The position numbers and the translations under genes are program-made. The notes under the pieces are model-generated. The model worked only from the letters and a program-made list of their open reading frames with translations, did not search any database and had not been told where the DNA came from. This document shows, piece after piece, positions 27,051 to 37,746 of a stretch of DNA of 64,000 bases (positions are counted from its first letter, which is position 1; the number at the start of each line of letters is the position of its first letter). Source of the DNA: Terriglobia bacterium (GTDB lineage Bacteria > Acidobacteriota > Terriglobia > Bryobacterales > Bryobacteraceae); contig JAIQFK010000015.1 in assembly GCA_020073305.1 (NCBI GenBank), forward strand, positions 124,001-188,000. The letters are read 5' to 3'.

Positions 27051-27932
27051 TTAGCGGATCTTCAACAGTCGCGAGGCATTCCCGTAGAGAATCTTCTGGC
27101 GAACCGTGCCGCTGGGCGCCAGGCGCCGGATTGCCTCCAGACATTTTGAGCCGCTGCATTTTTCGCCCTCGCCGGCGCGGTCGTCGCAGTCGCTGCCGTA
27201 CAACAGCTTGTCCTGATGGCGCTCGAGAAATGCTTGGGCGTGTTCTTCGTCGCGCAACAAGGCATTCAAACCGGAGCCCGCCGAAAGATCGCCGTACATA
27301 TTCGGGTAATCCGAGAGCAGGCGGTCGGTAATGCCGCCAGGCGCCACCTTGGTCTTCGGATACATCACGGCTTGCACGTGATTACGATCGATGTTGCCCC
27401 ACCACGTCTGCGCGTGCCCGATGAAATTGACGCGCGGACATTTTTCGAGCATCGTGTGAAACCGTTCGATCCCCATGTTGTATTCGCCGTGCTGGAAATG
27501 CATCAGCACCGGCACGCCGAACTCCTCCGCCACCTCCGCCACCATGTGAATGGCCGCCGAGTCGCAGTCCAAGTGAAATTTCTGTTCCCCAATACCGATC
27601 GCCCCTGCCTTCAGATACTTTTCGATTACCGGGCGCGCCTCAGGAAGGTCCGGCACTTCGTTGGCGAAAAACAGGAACTCGTCCGGGTGCCGCTGCGCCA
27701 GCGCCACGACTGTATCGTTTCCGCCGCACCCAGCAGCCAGGCCGTACTTCGAGCCTGCCGGCAGCAGCACCGTGCGCGTGATGCCCATGGTACGCTGGTG
27801 CGCGATCAGCTCATCATCAGTACGGCCGGCGTAGTTTGTGTGCTGATGGATGTCGATGACCGGTTCGGCGCCTTGAACCACCGCCGCCGCGGCTGCGGCG
27901 AGAAACGTCCGGCGGGTTTGCTTCATCGACAT
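27051..27932 (-). CDS. Exported amidohydrolase-family TIM-barrel hydrolase
   Basis: 293 aa. The start at 27932 (ATG, AGGA 5 nt upstream) begins a Tat-like leader (TRRTFLAAAAAAVV); the open frame continues further upstream without features. Unlike the 23614-24381 protein, its metal motifs are intact: 'VIDIHQHTNYAG' near 26, 'VLMHFQHGEYNMG' near 150, 'FIGHAQTWWG' near 176 and 'LLYGSDCDDRAGEG' near 244. The family (COG2159) contains decarboxylases and hydrolases acting on C-C or C-N bonds. A Cys-rich tail (CxGSKC near 256) is noted. About 200 bp upstream of the esterase there is no clear gene. Confidence 0.78.
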   Translation of the reverse strand: MSMKQTRRTFLAAAAAAVVQGAEPVIDIHQHTNYAGRTDDELIAHQRTMGITRTVLLPAGSKYGLAAGCGGNDTVVALAQRHPDEFLFFANEVPDLPEARPVIEKYLKAGAIGIGEQKFHLDCDSAAIHMVAEVAEEFGVPVLMHFQHGEYNMGIERFHTMLEKCPRVNFIGHAQTWWGNIDRNHVQAVMYPKTKVAPGGITDRLLSDYPNMYGDLSAGSGLNALLRDEEHAQAFLERHQDKLLYGSDCDDRAGEGEKCSGSKCLEAIRRLAPSGTVRQKILYGNASRLLKIR

Positions 27933-28062
27933 TATCCTAACGTGCGACCCGGCCGGGGCGCCGGTCCGGGGCGATATCATCGCACGCTGATTCGGTTTTG
28001 CCGATCCAAATAACAGCAACGGAGGTCAAGTACCAAGTTGACCGCTCTCTTTTCCGCCGAGC

Positions 28063-30348
<2,286 letters not shown>

Positions 30349-30420
30349 CTATTCGCGCAACGCCCGCGGTCGCGCTGGCTGACGCGCGCCATTCATCCGA
30401 TATCCACACGCCTAGGACAC

Positions 30421-30846
30421 TTAACGGGAGGCGTGTCGCGGAGCGCACTTCGTGCAGTGCCCCCGGAAAATGAGTTCGCATTCGCGAAGAATCCGCTTTC
30501 CGAGGGCGCGCGAGGGAGGCCTGGGCACGTCGTACCACTCCATGTCCTCCACATTGCCGCAGCGGTCGCAGATGAAGTGGTGATGCCGCATGCCTTTCGC
30601 ATCGAATCGCGCGGCGCGGCCCTCGACGGCCACTTCACGCACCAAACCCGCTTGCACCAAGTCCCGCAGATTGTTGTAAGTCGTGGCCCTTGAAGAGCGC
30701 GGATCCACGCGATTCACGGCTTCGAAGATTTCCGCAGCCGTGGGATGCCTGGTGTGTTCCATCAAGAATGCCATCACGGCGTAGCGCTGCGGAGTGCACC
30801 GCAACCCGCTGCCCTCCAAGGACCGTTTGATCGCCTCGGCGTCCAT
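30421..30846 (-). CDS. perR: Fur-family peroxide regulator, PerR type
   Basis: 141 aa. N-terminal winged helix with the Fur-family start 'RCTPQRYAVMAFLMEH' (about 16-31) and recognition helix 'RATTYNNLRDLVQAGLV'. The metal region is 'FDAKGMRHHHFICDRCG' near 82, and a second Cys pair lies near the C-terminus ('CTKC'), giving the structural zinc site of four cysteines. An Asp in 'EWYDVP' occupies the place where PerR has Asp and Fur usually has Glu, favouring a peroxide sensor. Its neighbour katG and a PerR-box palindrome on its own promoter support this. I call it PerR rather than Fur or Zur with moderate certainty. Confidence 0.85.
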   Translation of the reverse strand: MDAEAIKRSLEGSGLRCTPQRYAVMAFLMEHTRHPTAAEIFEAVNRVDPRSSRATTYNNLRDLVQAGLVREVAVEGRAARFDAKGMRHHHFICDRCGNVEDMEWYDVPRPPSRALGKRILRECELIFRGHCTKCAPRHASR

Positions 30847-30853
30847 GAACGAT

Positions 30854-30884
30854 TTAGATTATATCTAATGTGATATTTTGTCAA
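30854..30884 (-). promoter_or_regulatory. perR promoter with overlapping PerR box
   Basis: On the minus strand a perfect -35 TTGACA (plus-strand 30879-30884) and -10 TATAAT (30858-30863) are separated by 15 bp. A palindrome TTAGATT-A-TATCTAA (30854-30868, 6 of 7 arm positions symmetric) covers the -10. This is the 7-1-7 form of PerR/Fur boxes. The expected transcription start lies only a few bases before the perR ATG (30846), so the mRNA would be almost leaderless. Autorepression is inferred. Confidence 0.75.
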
Positions 30885-31205
30885 GACTTGTGCTTTTGTG
30901 GATCGAGGATGATGAGAAACAGAACGAGTGCCACAGGCATCGAGCTCAAGCGACGAATCAACACCAAGCTCGGCTTCCGTTCTTTCGATGGAGCGTAGCG
31001 CACAATCCAAGGCTACGAAGCCACGGCGATGGCCCGTCGTTGCAAACTGGCATAGCAGGATTCTGTTAGTCGGTCCGTAAGTGAGAGCGGAACTTTTGTT
31101 CCTGCTGTCGCGTACCTTCCCACGGACATTCCCATTGAAGGGTAATGTCGCATCACATCGAGTAGAGAAGCACCTGAGTCTGACTGCCCGGCGGAAAGGA
31201 AACAC
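30885..31205. other. Intergenic region between perR and the orphan permease
   Basis: About 320 bp without a convincing gene on either strand. The long minus-strand open frame that crosses it is a shadow of the permease. A Shine-Dalgarno (AAAGGAAA) precedes the permease ATG at 31206. I see no clear -35/-10 or structured RNA. Confidence 0.5.
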
Positions 31206-33647
31206 ATGTGCACCTTGGCACTGCTGGAGAGACTGGGGCGGGACCTGCGTTACGGCGCGCGGCTCCTGGCCCGGAATCCGGGGTTTGCCGCCGTGTCGTT
31301 CCTGACGCTGGGTCTGGGCATCGGGGCGAATACTGCGATCTTCAGCCTGGTCGAGGGGCTTCTTCTGAAGCCGCTGCCATACCCCCACCCAGAGCGCCTG
31401 GTTGTCCCGGCGACCATTTTCCAGCGCCTGAAGACGGATACCGGTAGCGTCGCCTACGCGGACATTCTCGATTGGAAAGCTCAGAGCGACCTCTTCGAAG
31501 CCGTTTCCGCGTTTCGCTTTGACGACATGGATGTCACCGGCGGTGACGAGCCGGAGCGCGTCCGGGCGCTCGCCGTGGATGAGGATTATTTTCGCGTGAT
31601 GGGCAGTCCTTTGCTTCTCGGCCGGCCCTTTACCATGCAGGATAACCTTCCCGGAGCGGGCCGCGAGGTCGTGCTGAGTTTTGACCTGTGGATGCGGCGG
31701 TTTGGCGGAGATCCGAATGCCGTGGCCAGCCGGATTGAGGTGGGCGGCGTGCCCTACCGCGTGATCGGCGTTACGCGAAAGGACTCCACCCTGCCGTACG
31801 AGGTCGGGATCTTCCGGCCGCTGGGAGTGGCCGGCTCCCGCGATGCGGACCTTCTGCGGCGCGACAACCATACTTTCATTGCTCTGGCGCGCCTGAAAGC
31901 CGGCACATCGCTCCAGCAGGCGCAGACAAAGCTGACCGTGATGGGCGCGCGCATCGCCCAACAGGAAGTGAATCGTGAAGGGACCAATTGGAAGCTGCAC
32001 CCGGCCGCGGCCTTCATCATCGGCCCAACGCTGCGACAGACTCTGGTGGTGCTGCTCGTGGCGGCCTTGTTCGTTCTGCTGATCGCGTGTGTGAATATTG
32101 CGAATCTGCTGCTCGCCCGGGGCTCCTCCCGATCGCGCGAGGTGGCCATCCGGAACGCGTTGGGCGCGGACTGGAAACGGCTGGTCGCGCAGTTTCTGGC
32201 GGAGAGCGCGCTCTTGTCGGCGGCGGGCGGGCTGGCCGGAATCTTGGCCGGCTACTGGGGCCTCAAAGGACTGATCCATTTCGCTCCGCCCGACATTCCG
32301 TGGCTGGACCGTGTCCATATCGATTTCGCCGTGCTGGGCTTTACCGCCGCGCTCTGCCTCGCGGCCGCAATTGTAGCCGGCATCGTGCCTGCGGTGCATG
32401 CTGCTCGTCTGGCTCCCATGGAGTCGTTCCACGACGCGAGCCGCATCGCGTCGGGTCAGCGCGGCGGCCGTCTTCGCGGTGTGCTGGTGGTCTCGGAACT
32501 GGCGCTGGCCATCGTGCTGCTCACCGGGGCCGGATTGCTGATCCGCAGCTTCAGCGGAATCCAAAAGGTCAATCCCGGTTTCCCGACCCGGAACCTGCTT
32601 ACCATGCAGGTCTCGCTGCCGCATTCTCGATACCTGGGGCAGCCGCAGGTTACTGGCGGTTTCGAGCAGCTCACCCGCGCGATTGGCCGCATTCCCGGCG
32701 TGGTTTCGGCGTCGGCGGCCAGCTCTCTGCCGTTGGGTGGCGGCGAGTCCTATCTCCTCCGCCTGTTTCTCCGGGAAGGCCAACCCGACCCGCCGGCGTC
32801 CTCAGACGCGCAGGCCGCCTGGAGCGTCGTCCAACCCGGCTACTTCCAAACCATGGGAATCCCCGTCGTTCGCGGCCGGGCATTCACGGATCGCGATACG
32901 GAGACGTCGGCGCCGGTGATCATCATCAGCCAATCCATGGCCCGCCAGATGTTTCCCAACCAGGACCCGCTGGGCCGGCGTATTCGCTCCTGGCGCGACG
33001 AAAACCTGTACCGCGAAATCGTGGGTGTCGTCGGCGACCTTCGGTATTACAGCCTCGCGGAGAGTGTAGAGAACAATGTGTACGTGCCCCACACGCAGAA
33101 CTGGTGGCGCGGGCTGGAACTGGTGGTGCGCACCCAAGGTGATCCCAAAGCGCTGCTGCCATCCATCCGAAGCCAGATCTGGTCCATGGACAAGAAGCTG
33201 CCGATCTCTGAGATCAAGACGATGGATCAGATTATCGACACGCAGCTTGCCCGTCCGCGGTTCAGCACGTTCCTGCTCACCATCTTCGGCGCGACTGCCC
33301 TGGTCCTGGCGGCCATTGGAACCTACGGCATCATGGCCTATACCGTCGCGCAGCGGACCCGTGAAATCGGCATCCGCATGGCTTTGGGTGCTACGCGAAC
33401 CGCGGTTCTGCGGATGGTCGCTCGCAATGCCATCGGATTGGCTGCCGCCGGCGTTGCGGGCGGCGTTGCCGGCGCCCTGGCGCTGACACGTTTGATGAAG
33501 ACGCTCCTATTCGAGGTCAGCCCCACAGATAGCCGGACGTTTGTTCTGGTCCCGGCTCTACTGATCCTCGTCACGCTCGCCGCCGCCTATATCCCGGCCC
33601 ACCGAGCCACGCGGGTGGACCCGATCGAGACACTCCGGTATGAATAA
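31206..33647 (+). CDS. MacB/FtsX-type orphan ABC permease (Acidobacterial duplicated orphan permease family)
   Basis: 813 aa. N-terminal 'RDLRYGARLLARNPGFAAVS' and 'LGLGIGANTAIFSLV' are the signature of this Acidobacteria-expanded family. The chain has a first membrane helix, a large periplasmic MacB_PCD domain (about 60-270), a block of three helices (about 275-430, 'FVLLIACVNIANLLLARG'), a second periplasmic domain (about 460-660) and a final FtsX block (about 690-810, 'GIMAYTVAQRTREIGIRMALG'). Two tandem permease halves are thus fused in one chain. No ATPase gene is adjacent, as is usual for the family. Role unknown; export of peptides, lipids or drugs is guessed by analogy. Confidence 0.9.
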   Translation: MCTLALLERLGRDLRYGARLLARNPGFAAVSFLTLGLGIGANTAIFSLVEGLLLKPLPYPHPERLVVPATIFQRLKTDTGSVAYADILDWKAQSDLFEAVSAFRFDDMDVTGGDEPERVRALAVDEDYFRVMGSPLLLGRPFTMQDNLPGAGREVVLSFDLWMRRFGGDPNAVASRIEVGGVPYRVIGVTRKDSTLPYEVGIFRPLGVAGSRDADLLRRDNHTFIALARLKAGTSLQQAQTKLTVMGARIAQQEVNREGTNWKLHPAAAFIIGPTLRQTLVVLLVAALFVLLIACVNIANLLLARGSSRSREVAIRNALGADWKRLVAQFLAESALLSAAGGLAGILAGYWGLKGLIHFAPPDIPWLDRVHIDFAVLGFTAALCLAAAIVAGIVPAVHAARLAPMESFHDASRIASGQRGGRLRGVLVVSELALAIVLLTGAGLLIRSFSGIQKVNPGFPTRNLLTMQVSLPHSRYLGQPQVTGGFEQLTRAIGRIPGVVSASAASSLPLGGGESYLLRLFLREGQPDPPASSDAQAAWSVVQPGYFQTMGIPVVRGRAFTDRDTETSAPVIIISQSMARQMFPNQDPLGRRIRSWRDENLYREIVGVVGDLRYYSLAESVENNVYVPHTQNWWRGLELVVRTQGDPKALLPSIRSQIWSMDKKLPISEIKTMDQIIDTQLARPRFSTFLLTIFGATALVLAAIGTYGIMAYTVAQRTREIGIRMALGATRTAVLRMVARNAIGLAAAGVAGGVAGALALTRLMKTLLFEVSPTDSRTFVLVPALLILVTLAAAYIPAHRATRVDPIETLRYE

Positions 33648-33691
33648 TCCGCCGCACTTCTAGCCCACGGCTTACGACTTGCGGCACGGGG

Positions 33692-33742
33692 CTGCCGGGC
33701 CTGAAAAACAGGCAAGCAACAGAGCTGCTTTCGGCCCGGCAG
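33692..33742. other. Three-way-junction-like inverted repeat
   Basis: CTGCCGGGC (33692-33700) pairs with GCCCGGCAG (33734-33742). Inside, CCTG/CAGG (33700-33712) and AAGCA/TGCTT (33714-33730) form two further small hairpins. The result is a Y-shaped fold about 45 bp after the permease stop. There is no T-tract, so a simple intrinsic terminator is not certain; a structured RNA or 3' processing element is possible. Confidence 0.4.
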
Positions 33743-33895
33743 CCACTCATGCTGCAACTTTAACGGGAGAATGGCTTTTATTCGCGTGAATTCAATATCG
33801 GTGATCCGTGCCGGGCACGAGGGATTCGACGAGTTTTTTGACCACACGGGGAATCGCTATCCGCCCGGATAGCTCAGCTGTGCGGGTTGGCGAAT

Positions 33896-34135
33896 CTAAC
33901 GATTCGCCGGAGCGAACGACTCTGCGATCCGGGTAGATCTCCGGGCTGACACCGGCTCTCCCATTCGCATTTCCTGCCAGTCATAGCTGAACTCCTGGCC
34001 GCAATCCAGGCACACCACATAGGTTCCTCGAGTGGCACGGAGGTTTGGTGGCGCCGACCTGCGGATCGGAGTACATGGAAAAGTCGTCCGCTTATGGGAA
34101 CATCGGAATAAGGCGTTGACCAGTACGTCGAGCAT
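33896..34135 (-). CDS. Small CxH/CxxC zinc-ribbon-like protein
   Basis: 79 aa from the ATG at 34133-34135, preceded by GAGGG at a good distance. The frame continues upstream to 34237 without features. Two ligand pairs are visible: 'FRCSHKRTTFPCTP' near 9-22 and 'TYVVCLDCGQEFSYDW' near 40-55, together a C-x-H/C-x-x-C zinc ribbon. Small proteins with the pattern 'TYVVCLDCG-x-E-x-YDW' appear to recur in Acidobacteria, from memory and unverified. Function unknown. It lies alone between the orphan permease and the M23 gene, on the opposite strand. Confidence 0.6.
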   Translation of the reverse strand: MLDVLVNALFRCSHKRTTFPCTPIRRSAPPNLRATRGTYVVCLDCGQEFSYDWQEMRMGEPVSARRSTRIAESFAPANR

Positions 34136-34505
34136 AACACCCTCTACAGTAATTTGCGTGCCAGTGTCCGATCCCGCGCGGGTCGCACGTCCTGTCAAAA
34201 TTTGCAGCCAGCCTGAACGACCGGCACGCATGTCCAAGTATAGGCCGAAACATTCTCTAATGGAAATGGTTTATATGATCTTTTCAGACGTGGGCCATCA
34301 ACCGCCCGCACTGCATCCGTGGGGATCGGAGTACGATGTCCAGTTTGTCGTGGATGGTGTCCCGTATGGTCCAAATATTCAATCGGCGCGCCAATCATAC
34401 TTGAGCAAACCACCGGGGTACTCCTCACTGATGCCGCGTTCACGACGCTAGCGTTATCATGGCAGCAGCCTGGGCGATTTCCGGCATGGCCACGGCGGAA
34501 CCCAC
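34136..34505. other. Gene-free stretch upstream of the M23/PKD gene
   Basis: About 370 bp. Overlapping short frames exist, but none has a domain, a good start and consistent codon use. Parts are AT-richer than the neighbours. No tRNA, repeat or clear promoter was recognised. Confidence 0.4.
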
Positions 34506-35963
34506 ATGCATAGACCGACTTTGCTGTTTCTTTTTTCTGCGACCCTGGTTGCGCAACAGCCCCTGTTCCGTGTCGTGGACCTTGACGTCGGCGCGAGGGA
34601 ACGAGTCGAGTTCTCGGATGGCAAGAGCGCGACCGTAAAGTTGCTCTCGACCAGCGAGACGCGCGACCGGGTCCGTTCCGCCATCCGGGATGCTCGCGTG
34701 GAAGTGGAGATTAATGGCGCTCGCGCCACCCTTTCCTGCGGCAATTACCGTCTTCCAGTGGCCGTTGGCGGCGTGCAAGCAGACTGTGCCGTCACCAAGG
34801 CCTACTACCAGGACAGCAACGCCGATCACTGGGCGCTGGTCAAAGACGCGCGTCTGCGCCTGTGGCCCGCCGGGTCACCATACATGCCGCCAGGGTCGTT
34901 CGTTTATCCGGTGAGGCAGCGCTGGTTCGCAACGCGGACGCAAATGGGCAACGAGCCGACCTATGTGGACGATGGGGAGAGCATCGGCTCGCGACGGATC
35001 TACTATCACGCCGGCCTCGATATCGGCGGCGCCGAGGGTCTGGTGGACGTGGTCGCCGCAACGGACGGTCTGGTGGTGGGAGTCGGAACAGAGATACTCG
35101 ACAAAGAAAAAAACAATGCCAGCCTTGACCGGCAATACAACGACACCATCTGGGTACTGGATGAACGCGGCTGGTACCAGCGTTACACACACTTGTTCTC
35201 GTTTGACCCGTCGGTGAAGCTGGGCGGCCGGGTCCAGATGGGGCAGAAGATCGGCACGCTGGGGAAGGAGGGCGGAAGCGGCGGCTGGTCGCACCTGCAC
35301 TATGAGATCCTCAGCCGGCAAGCGTCCGGCAGATTAGGGACTCTCGAAGGGTATGCGTTCTTGTGGGAAGCGTATCAGCGCCAGTACAAGCCACACCTGA
35401 TTGCGGTTGCGCGACCCCACCAAGCCGTGCTCGTCGAGGAGAAGGTGTTGCTGGATGGATCGCGGTCATATAGTGATTCGCGCATCGAACGGTTCGCATG
35501 GACTTTCACGGACGGAGGGAAAGCGTCAGGACCGAGAGTTGAGCGGACCTACTCTCAGCCGGGCACGTACAGCGAGATCCTCAAGATCACCGACGACCGC
35601 GGCGGCACGGACTACGATTTCGAGACAGTCAATGTGCTCGATCCGCAACATCCGGAGCAGACACCCCCGTCCATACAGGCCGCCTACTGGCCGACGACGG
35701 GCATTGTTCCAGGCGCATCAGTCACCTTCAAAGCCCGAACGTTCGGCACTAGGGACGGCCAAGAGACCTGGTCCTTCGGCGACGGTGGTACTGCGTCAAC
35801 GAAATCCGACGGCAATGCAGTGCCTCGAGCCAAAGACGGATTCGCGATCACCACGCATGTCTTTCAAAGGCCGGGAGATTACATCGTGCGTGTGGAGCGC
35901 GCCAACCGGTTGGGCCAGAAGGCCATCGCGCACCTTTTTGTGCGCGTGGGCGGCAGTGAGTAG
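34506..35963 (+). CDS. Exported M23-family (lysostaphin-type) peptidase domain with PKD repeats
   Basis: 485 aa with a signal peptide ('LLFLFSATLVAQQ'). Residues 140-300 form an M23-like metallopeptidase domain: 'YYHAGLDIGG' near 175 provides the HxxxD pair and 'WSHLHYEI' near 262 the HxH pair, so the zinc site looks complete. Two PKD-like beta domains follow ('LLDGSRSYSDSRIERFAWTF' near 318 and 'SFGDGGTAST' near 424, ending 'RPGDYIVRVERAN'). M23 enzymes cut glycine-rich or peptidoglycan cross-bridges; the PKD domains suggest attachment to polymers or surface. The exact substrate is unknown. Confidence 0.82.
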   Translation: MHRPTLLFLFSATLVAQQPLFRVVDLDVGARERVEFSDGKSATVKLLSTSETRDRVRSAIRDARVEVEINGARATLSCGNYRLPVAVGGVQADCAVTKAYYQDSNADHWALVKDARLRLWPAGSPYMPPGSFVYPVRQRWFATRTQMGNEPTYVDDGESIGSRRIYYHAGLDIGGAEGLVDVVAATDGLVVGVGTEILDKEKNNASLDRQYNDTIWVLDERGWYQRYTHLFSFDPSVKLGGRVQMGQKIGTLGKEGGSGGWSHLHYEILSRQASGRLGTLEGYAFLWEAYQRQYKPHLIAVARPHQAVLVEEKVLLDGSRSYSDSRIERFAWTFTDGGKASGPRVERTYSQPGTYSEILKITDDRGGTDYDFETVNVLDPQHPEQTPPSIQAAYWPTTGIVPGASVTFKARTFGTRDGQETWSFGDGGTASTKSDGNAVPRAKDGFAITTHVFQRPGDYIVRVERANRLGQKAIAHLFVRVGGSE

Positions 35964-35993
35964 GCGCGCCAGGTGAGAGTCGCTGCTTACGTT

Positions 35994-37088
35994 CTATTCC
36001 GGTTGGTGGAGGCAAAAGGGGTCTGAAGCGAGGGGGTCGCCGGTGGCCTCATAGGCACGGGCGCGTGATCCGCCGCAGAGGGCGCCGTATTCGCAGACGC
36101 CGCAACGTCCTTCGAAGCTTAGGGGATTGTGCAGCGACTGGAAAAGAGGCGCGTTGCGGTAAATCTCGGCGACGCGGTCCTTGCGCACATTGCCGACGGC
36201 CAGGGGCAGGAACCCGGCGGGGCAGATGTCGCCGGTGCTCGATACGAACATGATGCCGTGTCCATCCCGGATTCCGAAGCTGCGGGCGGCGGCGCTTCGC
36301 TTGATCTGTTCGCCGGTCAGGCCTTCGGCGCGCATCCGCTCAAGCGCCACGCGCCGATAGGAAGGCGCTTCGGTTGTGGCTACGGTGAACGGGGCGGAGC
36401 GCGAGGTGCCGTAAATCCAGCCCATGAGCTTCTCGCCTTCCTGCGGCGAGAGCGGCTGCAGCACTTTTCCACGTCCGACGGAAATGAGAAAGAACAGGCT
36501 CCAGCGCGCGACACCAAGGGGTTTCAGCAATTCGTAGATGGCGGGCACATCGCCGGCCGTCTCCGCAGCCACGAGCGTGTTCACCTGCAAAGGCAAGCCG
36601 AGTTCCTGCGCCCAACCTATGGCTTGGACGGTGCGGTCGAAGGTGCCGGGAACGCCCCGAATGGAGTCGTGACGTTCAGCAGTGGAGCCGTCCAGGCTGA
36701 GGCCCAGGCCTTCCACGGCATGTTCCTTGAGCCGCGCCACTACGTCGCGGGTGAGCGCCGGCGTAGCGGCCGGTGTGATGGAAACGCCGATGCCGAGTTT
36801 GCGCGCCTCGTCGATCAGTTCGTAGAGGCCGCGGCGAACGAGCGGGTCGCCTCCGGTGAGGATCAGTTGCGGCAGCGGATCACCGAACTCCGGGATCTGA
36901 TGCAGGAACGCGACGCCCTCTTCGAACGTGAGTTCCATAGGGTGCGGCTCCGGAACGGCTTCGGCGCGGCAATGACGGCACGCCAGCGCGCAAGCCTGCG
37001 TCATTTCCCAATAAATGTTGAGCGGCGTCCGCGAGTAGTCCCGGGGAGCATGGTGAGGAGAATGGCCGTGGTGGAGCGATCCTGCCAT
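35994..37088 (-). CDS. Radical SAM/SPASM protein, TIGR04053-like
   Basis: 364 aa from the ATG at 37086-37088; a TTG five codons upstream is an alternative. The cluster-binding motif CALACRHC (CxxxCxxC) is near 33-40, then 'LILTGGDPLVRRGL' near 76 and 'LGLSLDGSTAERHDS' near 130. A C-terminal SPASM-like region holds Cys in 'CPAGFLPL', 'CGVCEYGALCGG' and 'DPFCLHQ', enough for auxiliary Fe-S clusters. The overall text resembles the TIGR04053 family, related to the heme-biosynthesis AhbC/AhbD and PqqE-type enzymes. No target peptide gene is visible nearby, so the substrate is open. It is convergent with the M23 gene. Confidence 0.83.
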   Translation of the reverse strand: MAGSLHHGHSPHHAPRDYSRTPLNIYWEMTQACALACRHCRAEAVPEPHPMELTFEEGVAFLHQIPEFGDPLPQLILTGGDPLVRRGLYELIDEARKLGIGVSITPAATPALTRDVVARLKEHAVEGLGLSLDGSTAERHDSIRGVPGTFDRTVQAIGWAQELGLPLQVNTLVAAETAGDVPAIYELLKPLGVARWSLFFLISVGRGKVLQPLSPQEGEKLMGWIYGTSRSAPFTVATTEAPSYRRVALERMRAEGLTGEQIKRSAAARSFGIRDGHGIMFVSSTGDICPAGFLPLAVGNVRKDRVAEIYRNAPLFQSLHNPLSFEGRCGVCEYGALCGGSRARAYEATGDPLASDPFCLHQPE

Positions 37089-37520
37089 TGTTTCAGCGTA
37101 CAACGGAAGGGCAGGCTGTGACGTGCCGAGCCACCAGTCTCCACTTCCGCCGGCTCCTCATCTCCGCTCGATTCGGCATTAGCAGCCGCCTCCACAGGGT
37201 TCGACACTCCGGTGAATTAGAGGATCAGACCTAGTTAGCTCGGCGTAGCGCTCTGTGACCGCCCAAAAAGCCTTGAACAAGTCCATTACATCCGCCCTTG
37301 TCGATGAACGAGTAGTGCCCGGTCGCCTTCAGTGGTTCGACCTTAAGCTCCGAAGCGACTTGGTCAAAGAAGGCTTCCGAAAGCGGAGTTGCCGTCTCCG
37401 CTGACGAAGCGAGCACGGCGAACCGTCGCGGTGTCAGAGGCTGATAACACCGGGCATGCCGACCAAATCAGCATTTCGTCTGAAGTTCGAGATGAGGGTG
37501 CAATCAACTGGAGAAAGAAC
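37089..37520. other. Degraded stretch left of the tRNA-Thr island
   Basis: About 430 bp between the radical SAM gene and the tRNA-Thr 3' fragment. It contains one plausible gene relic (next entry) and otherwise no supported gene. Together with the relics at 39.1-39.7 kb it marks the flanks of an integration-prone zone. Confidence 0.4.
37231..37450 (-). pseudogene. Possible C-terminal fragment of an alpha/beta hydrolase
   Basis: A 60-odd-residue open stretch reads 'FAVLASSAETATPLSEAF' and then 'EPLKATGHYSFID', resembling the acid and GH(Y/A)-type His region at the end of dienelactone-hydrolase-like proteins. Nothing upstream in frame continues the fold, and no start is convincing. I treat it as a relic; the similarity is short and could be accidental. 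Confidence 0.3.
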
Positions 37521-37566
37521 TGGAGCCACCCGCCGGGATCGAACCGGCGACCTGCTGATTACGAAT
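37521..37566 (-). repeat. Partial tRNA-Thr copy: distal attachment site of an integrated element
   Basis: These 46 bp match the 3' half of the intact tRNA-Thr at 38898-38943 at 44 of 46 positions, in the same orientation, including the encoded CCA and anticodon loop. The match ends just past the anticodon stem. Such 3'-tRNA duplicates are the standard trace of site-specific integration by a tyrosine recombinase. The two differences are compensatory in the T stem (see findings). Confidence 0.85.
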
Positions 37567-37698
37567 TAGAGATTGCCCAATTTGCCCGGCGCTGGCTGGA
37601 GTTGCGACTGTTTGCCTAACTCGTTCATTTTACAGTATACTAATGGCAGATTTGCGGGAAGTGGTTGAGCCGCTTCGATGTTGGCCGGTGAGCCAGGA

Positions 37699-37720
37699 CC
37701 GTTTTGAATCCGTTTTGAAT
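37699..37720 (+). repeat. Tandem 11-bp repeats, possible integrase arm-type sites (left)
   Basis: CCGTTTTGAAT occurs twice in perfect tandem (37699-37709 and 37710-37720), just upstream of the integrase-fragment gene. The same word recurs as a pair near the right end of the interval (38820-38841). Paired short repeats near both ends of a mobile element are typical of arm-type binding sites for tyrosine integrases. Confidence 0.6.
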
Positions 37721-37746
37721 TCTCGCCCGCCAAGTCGGAACGGAGA

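Noticed and set aside
28024-28043. GGTCAA/TTGACC hairpin after katG as a terminator
   Set aside because: The stem is only 6 bp and is not followed by a T-tract on the minus strand.
30774-32783. A 669-residue minus-strand open frame opposite the orphan permease
   Set aside because: It is antiparallel to a well supported membrane-protein gene, has no domain, and reads into perR; it is a codon-bias shadow.
34032-34451. 139-residue plus-strand open frame across the zinc-ribbon gene
   Set aside because: Its first third is antisense to the better supported zinc-ribbon frame, and the rest has no recognisable feature or ribosome binding site.
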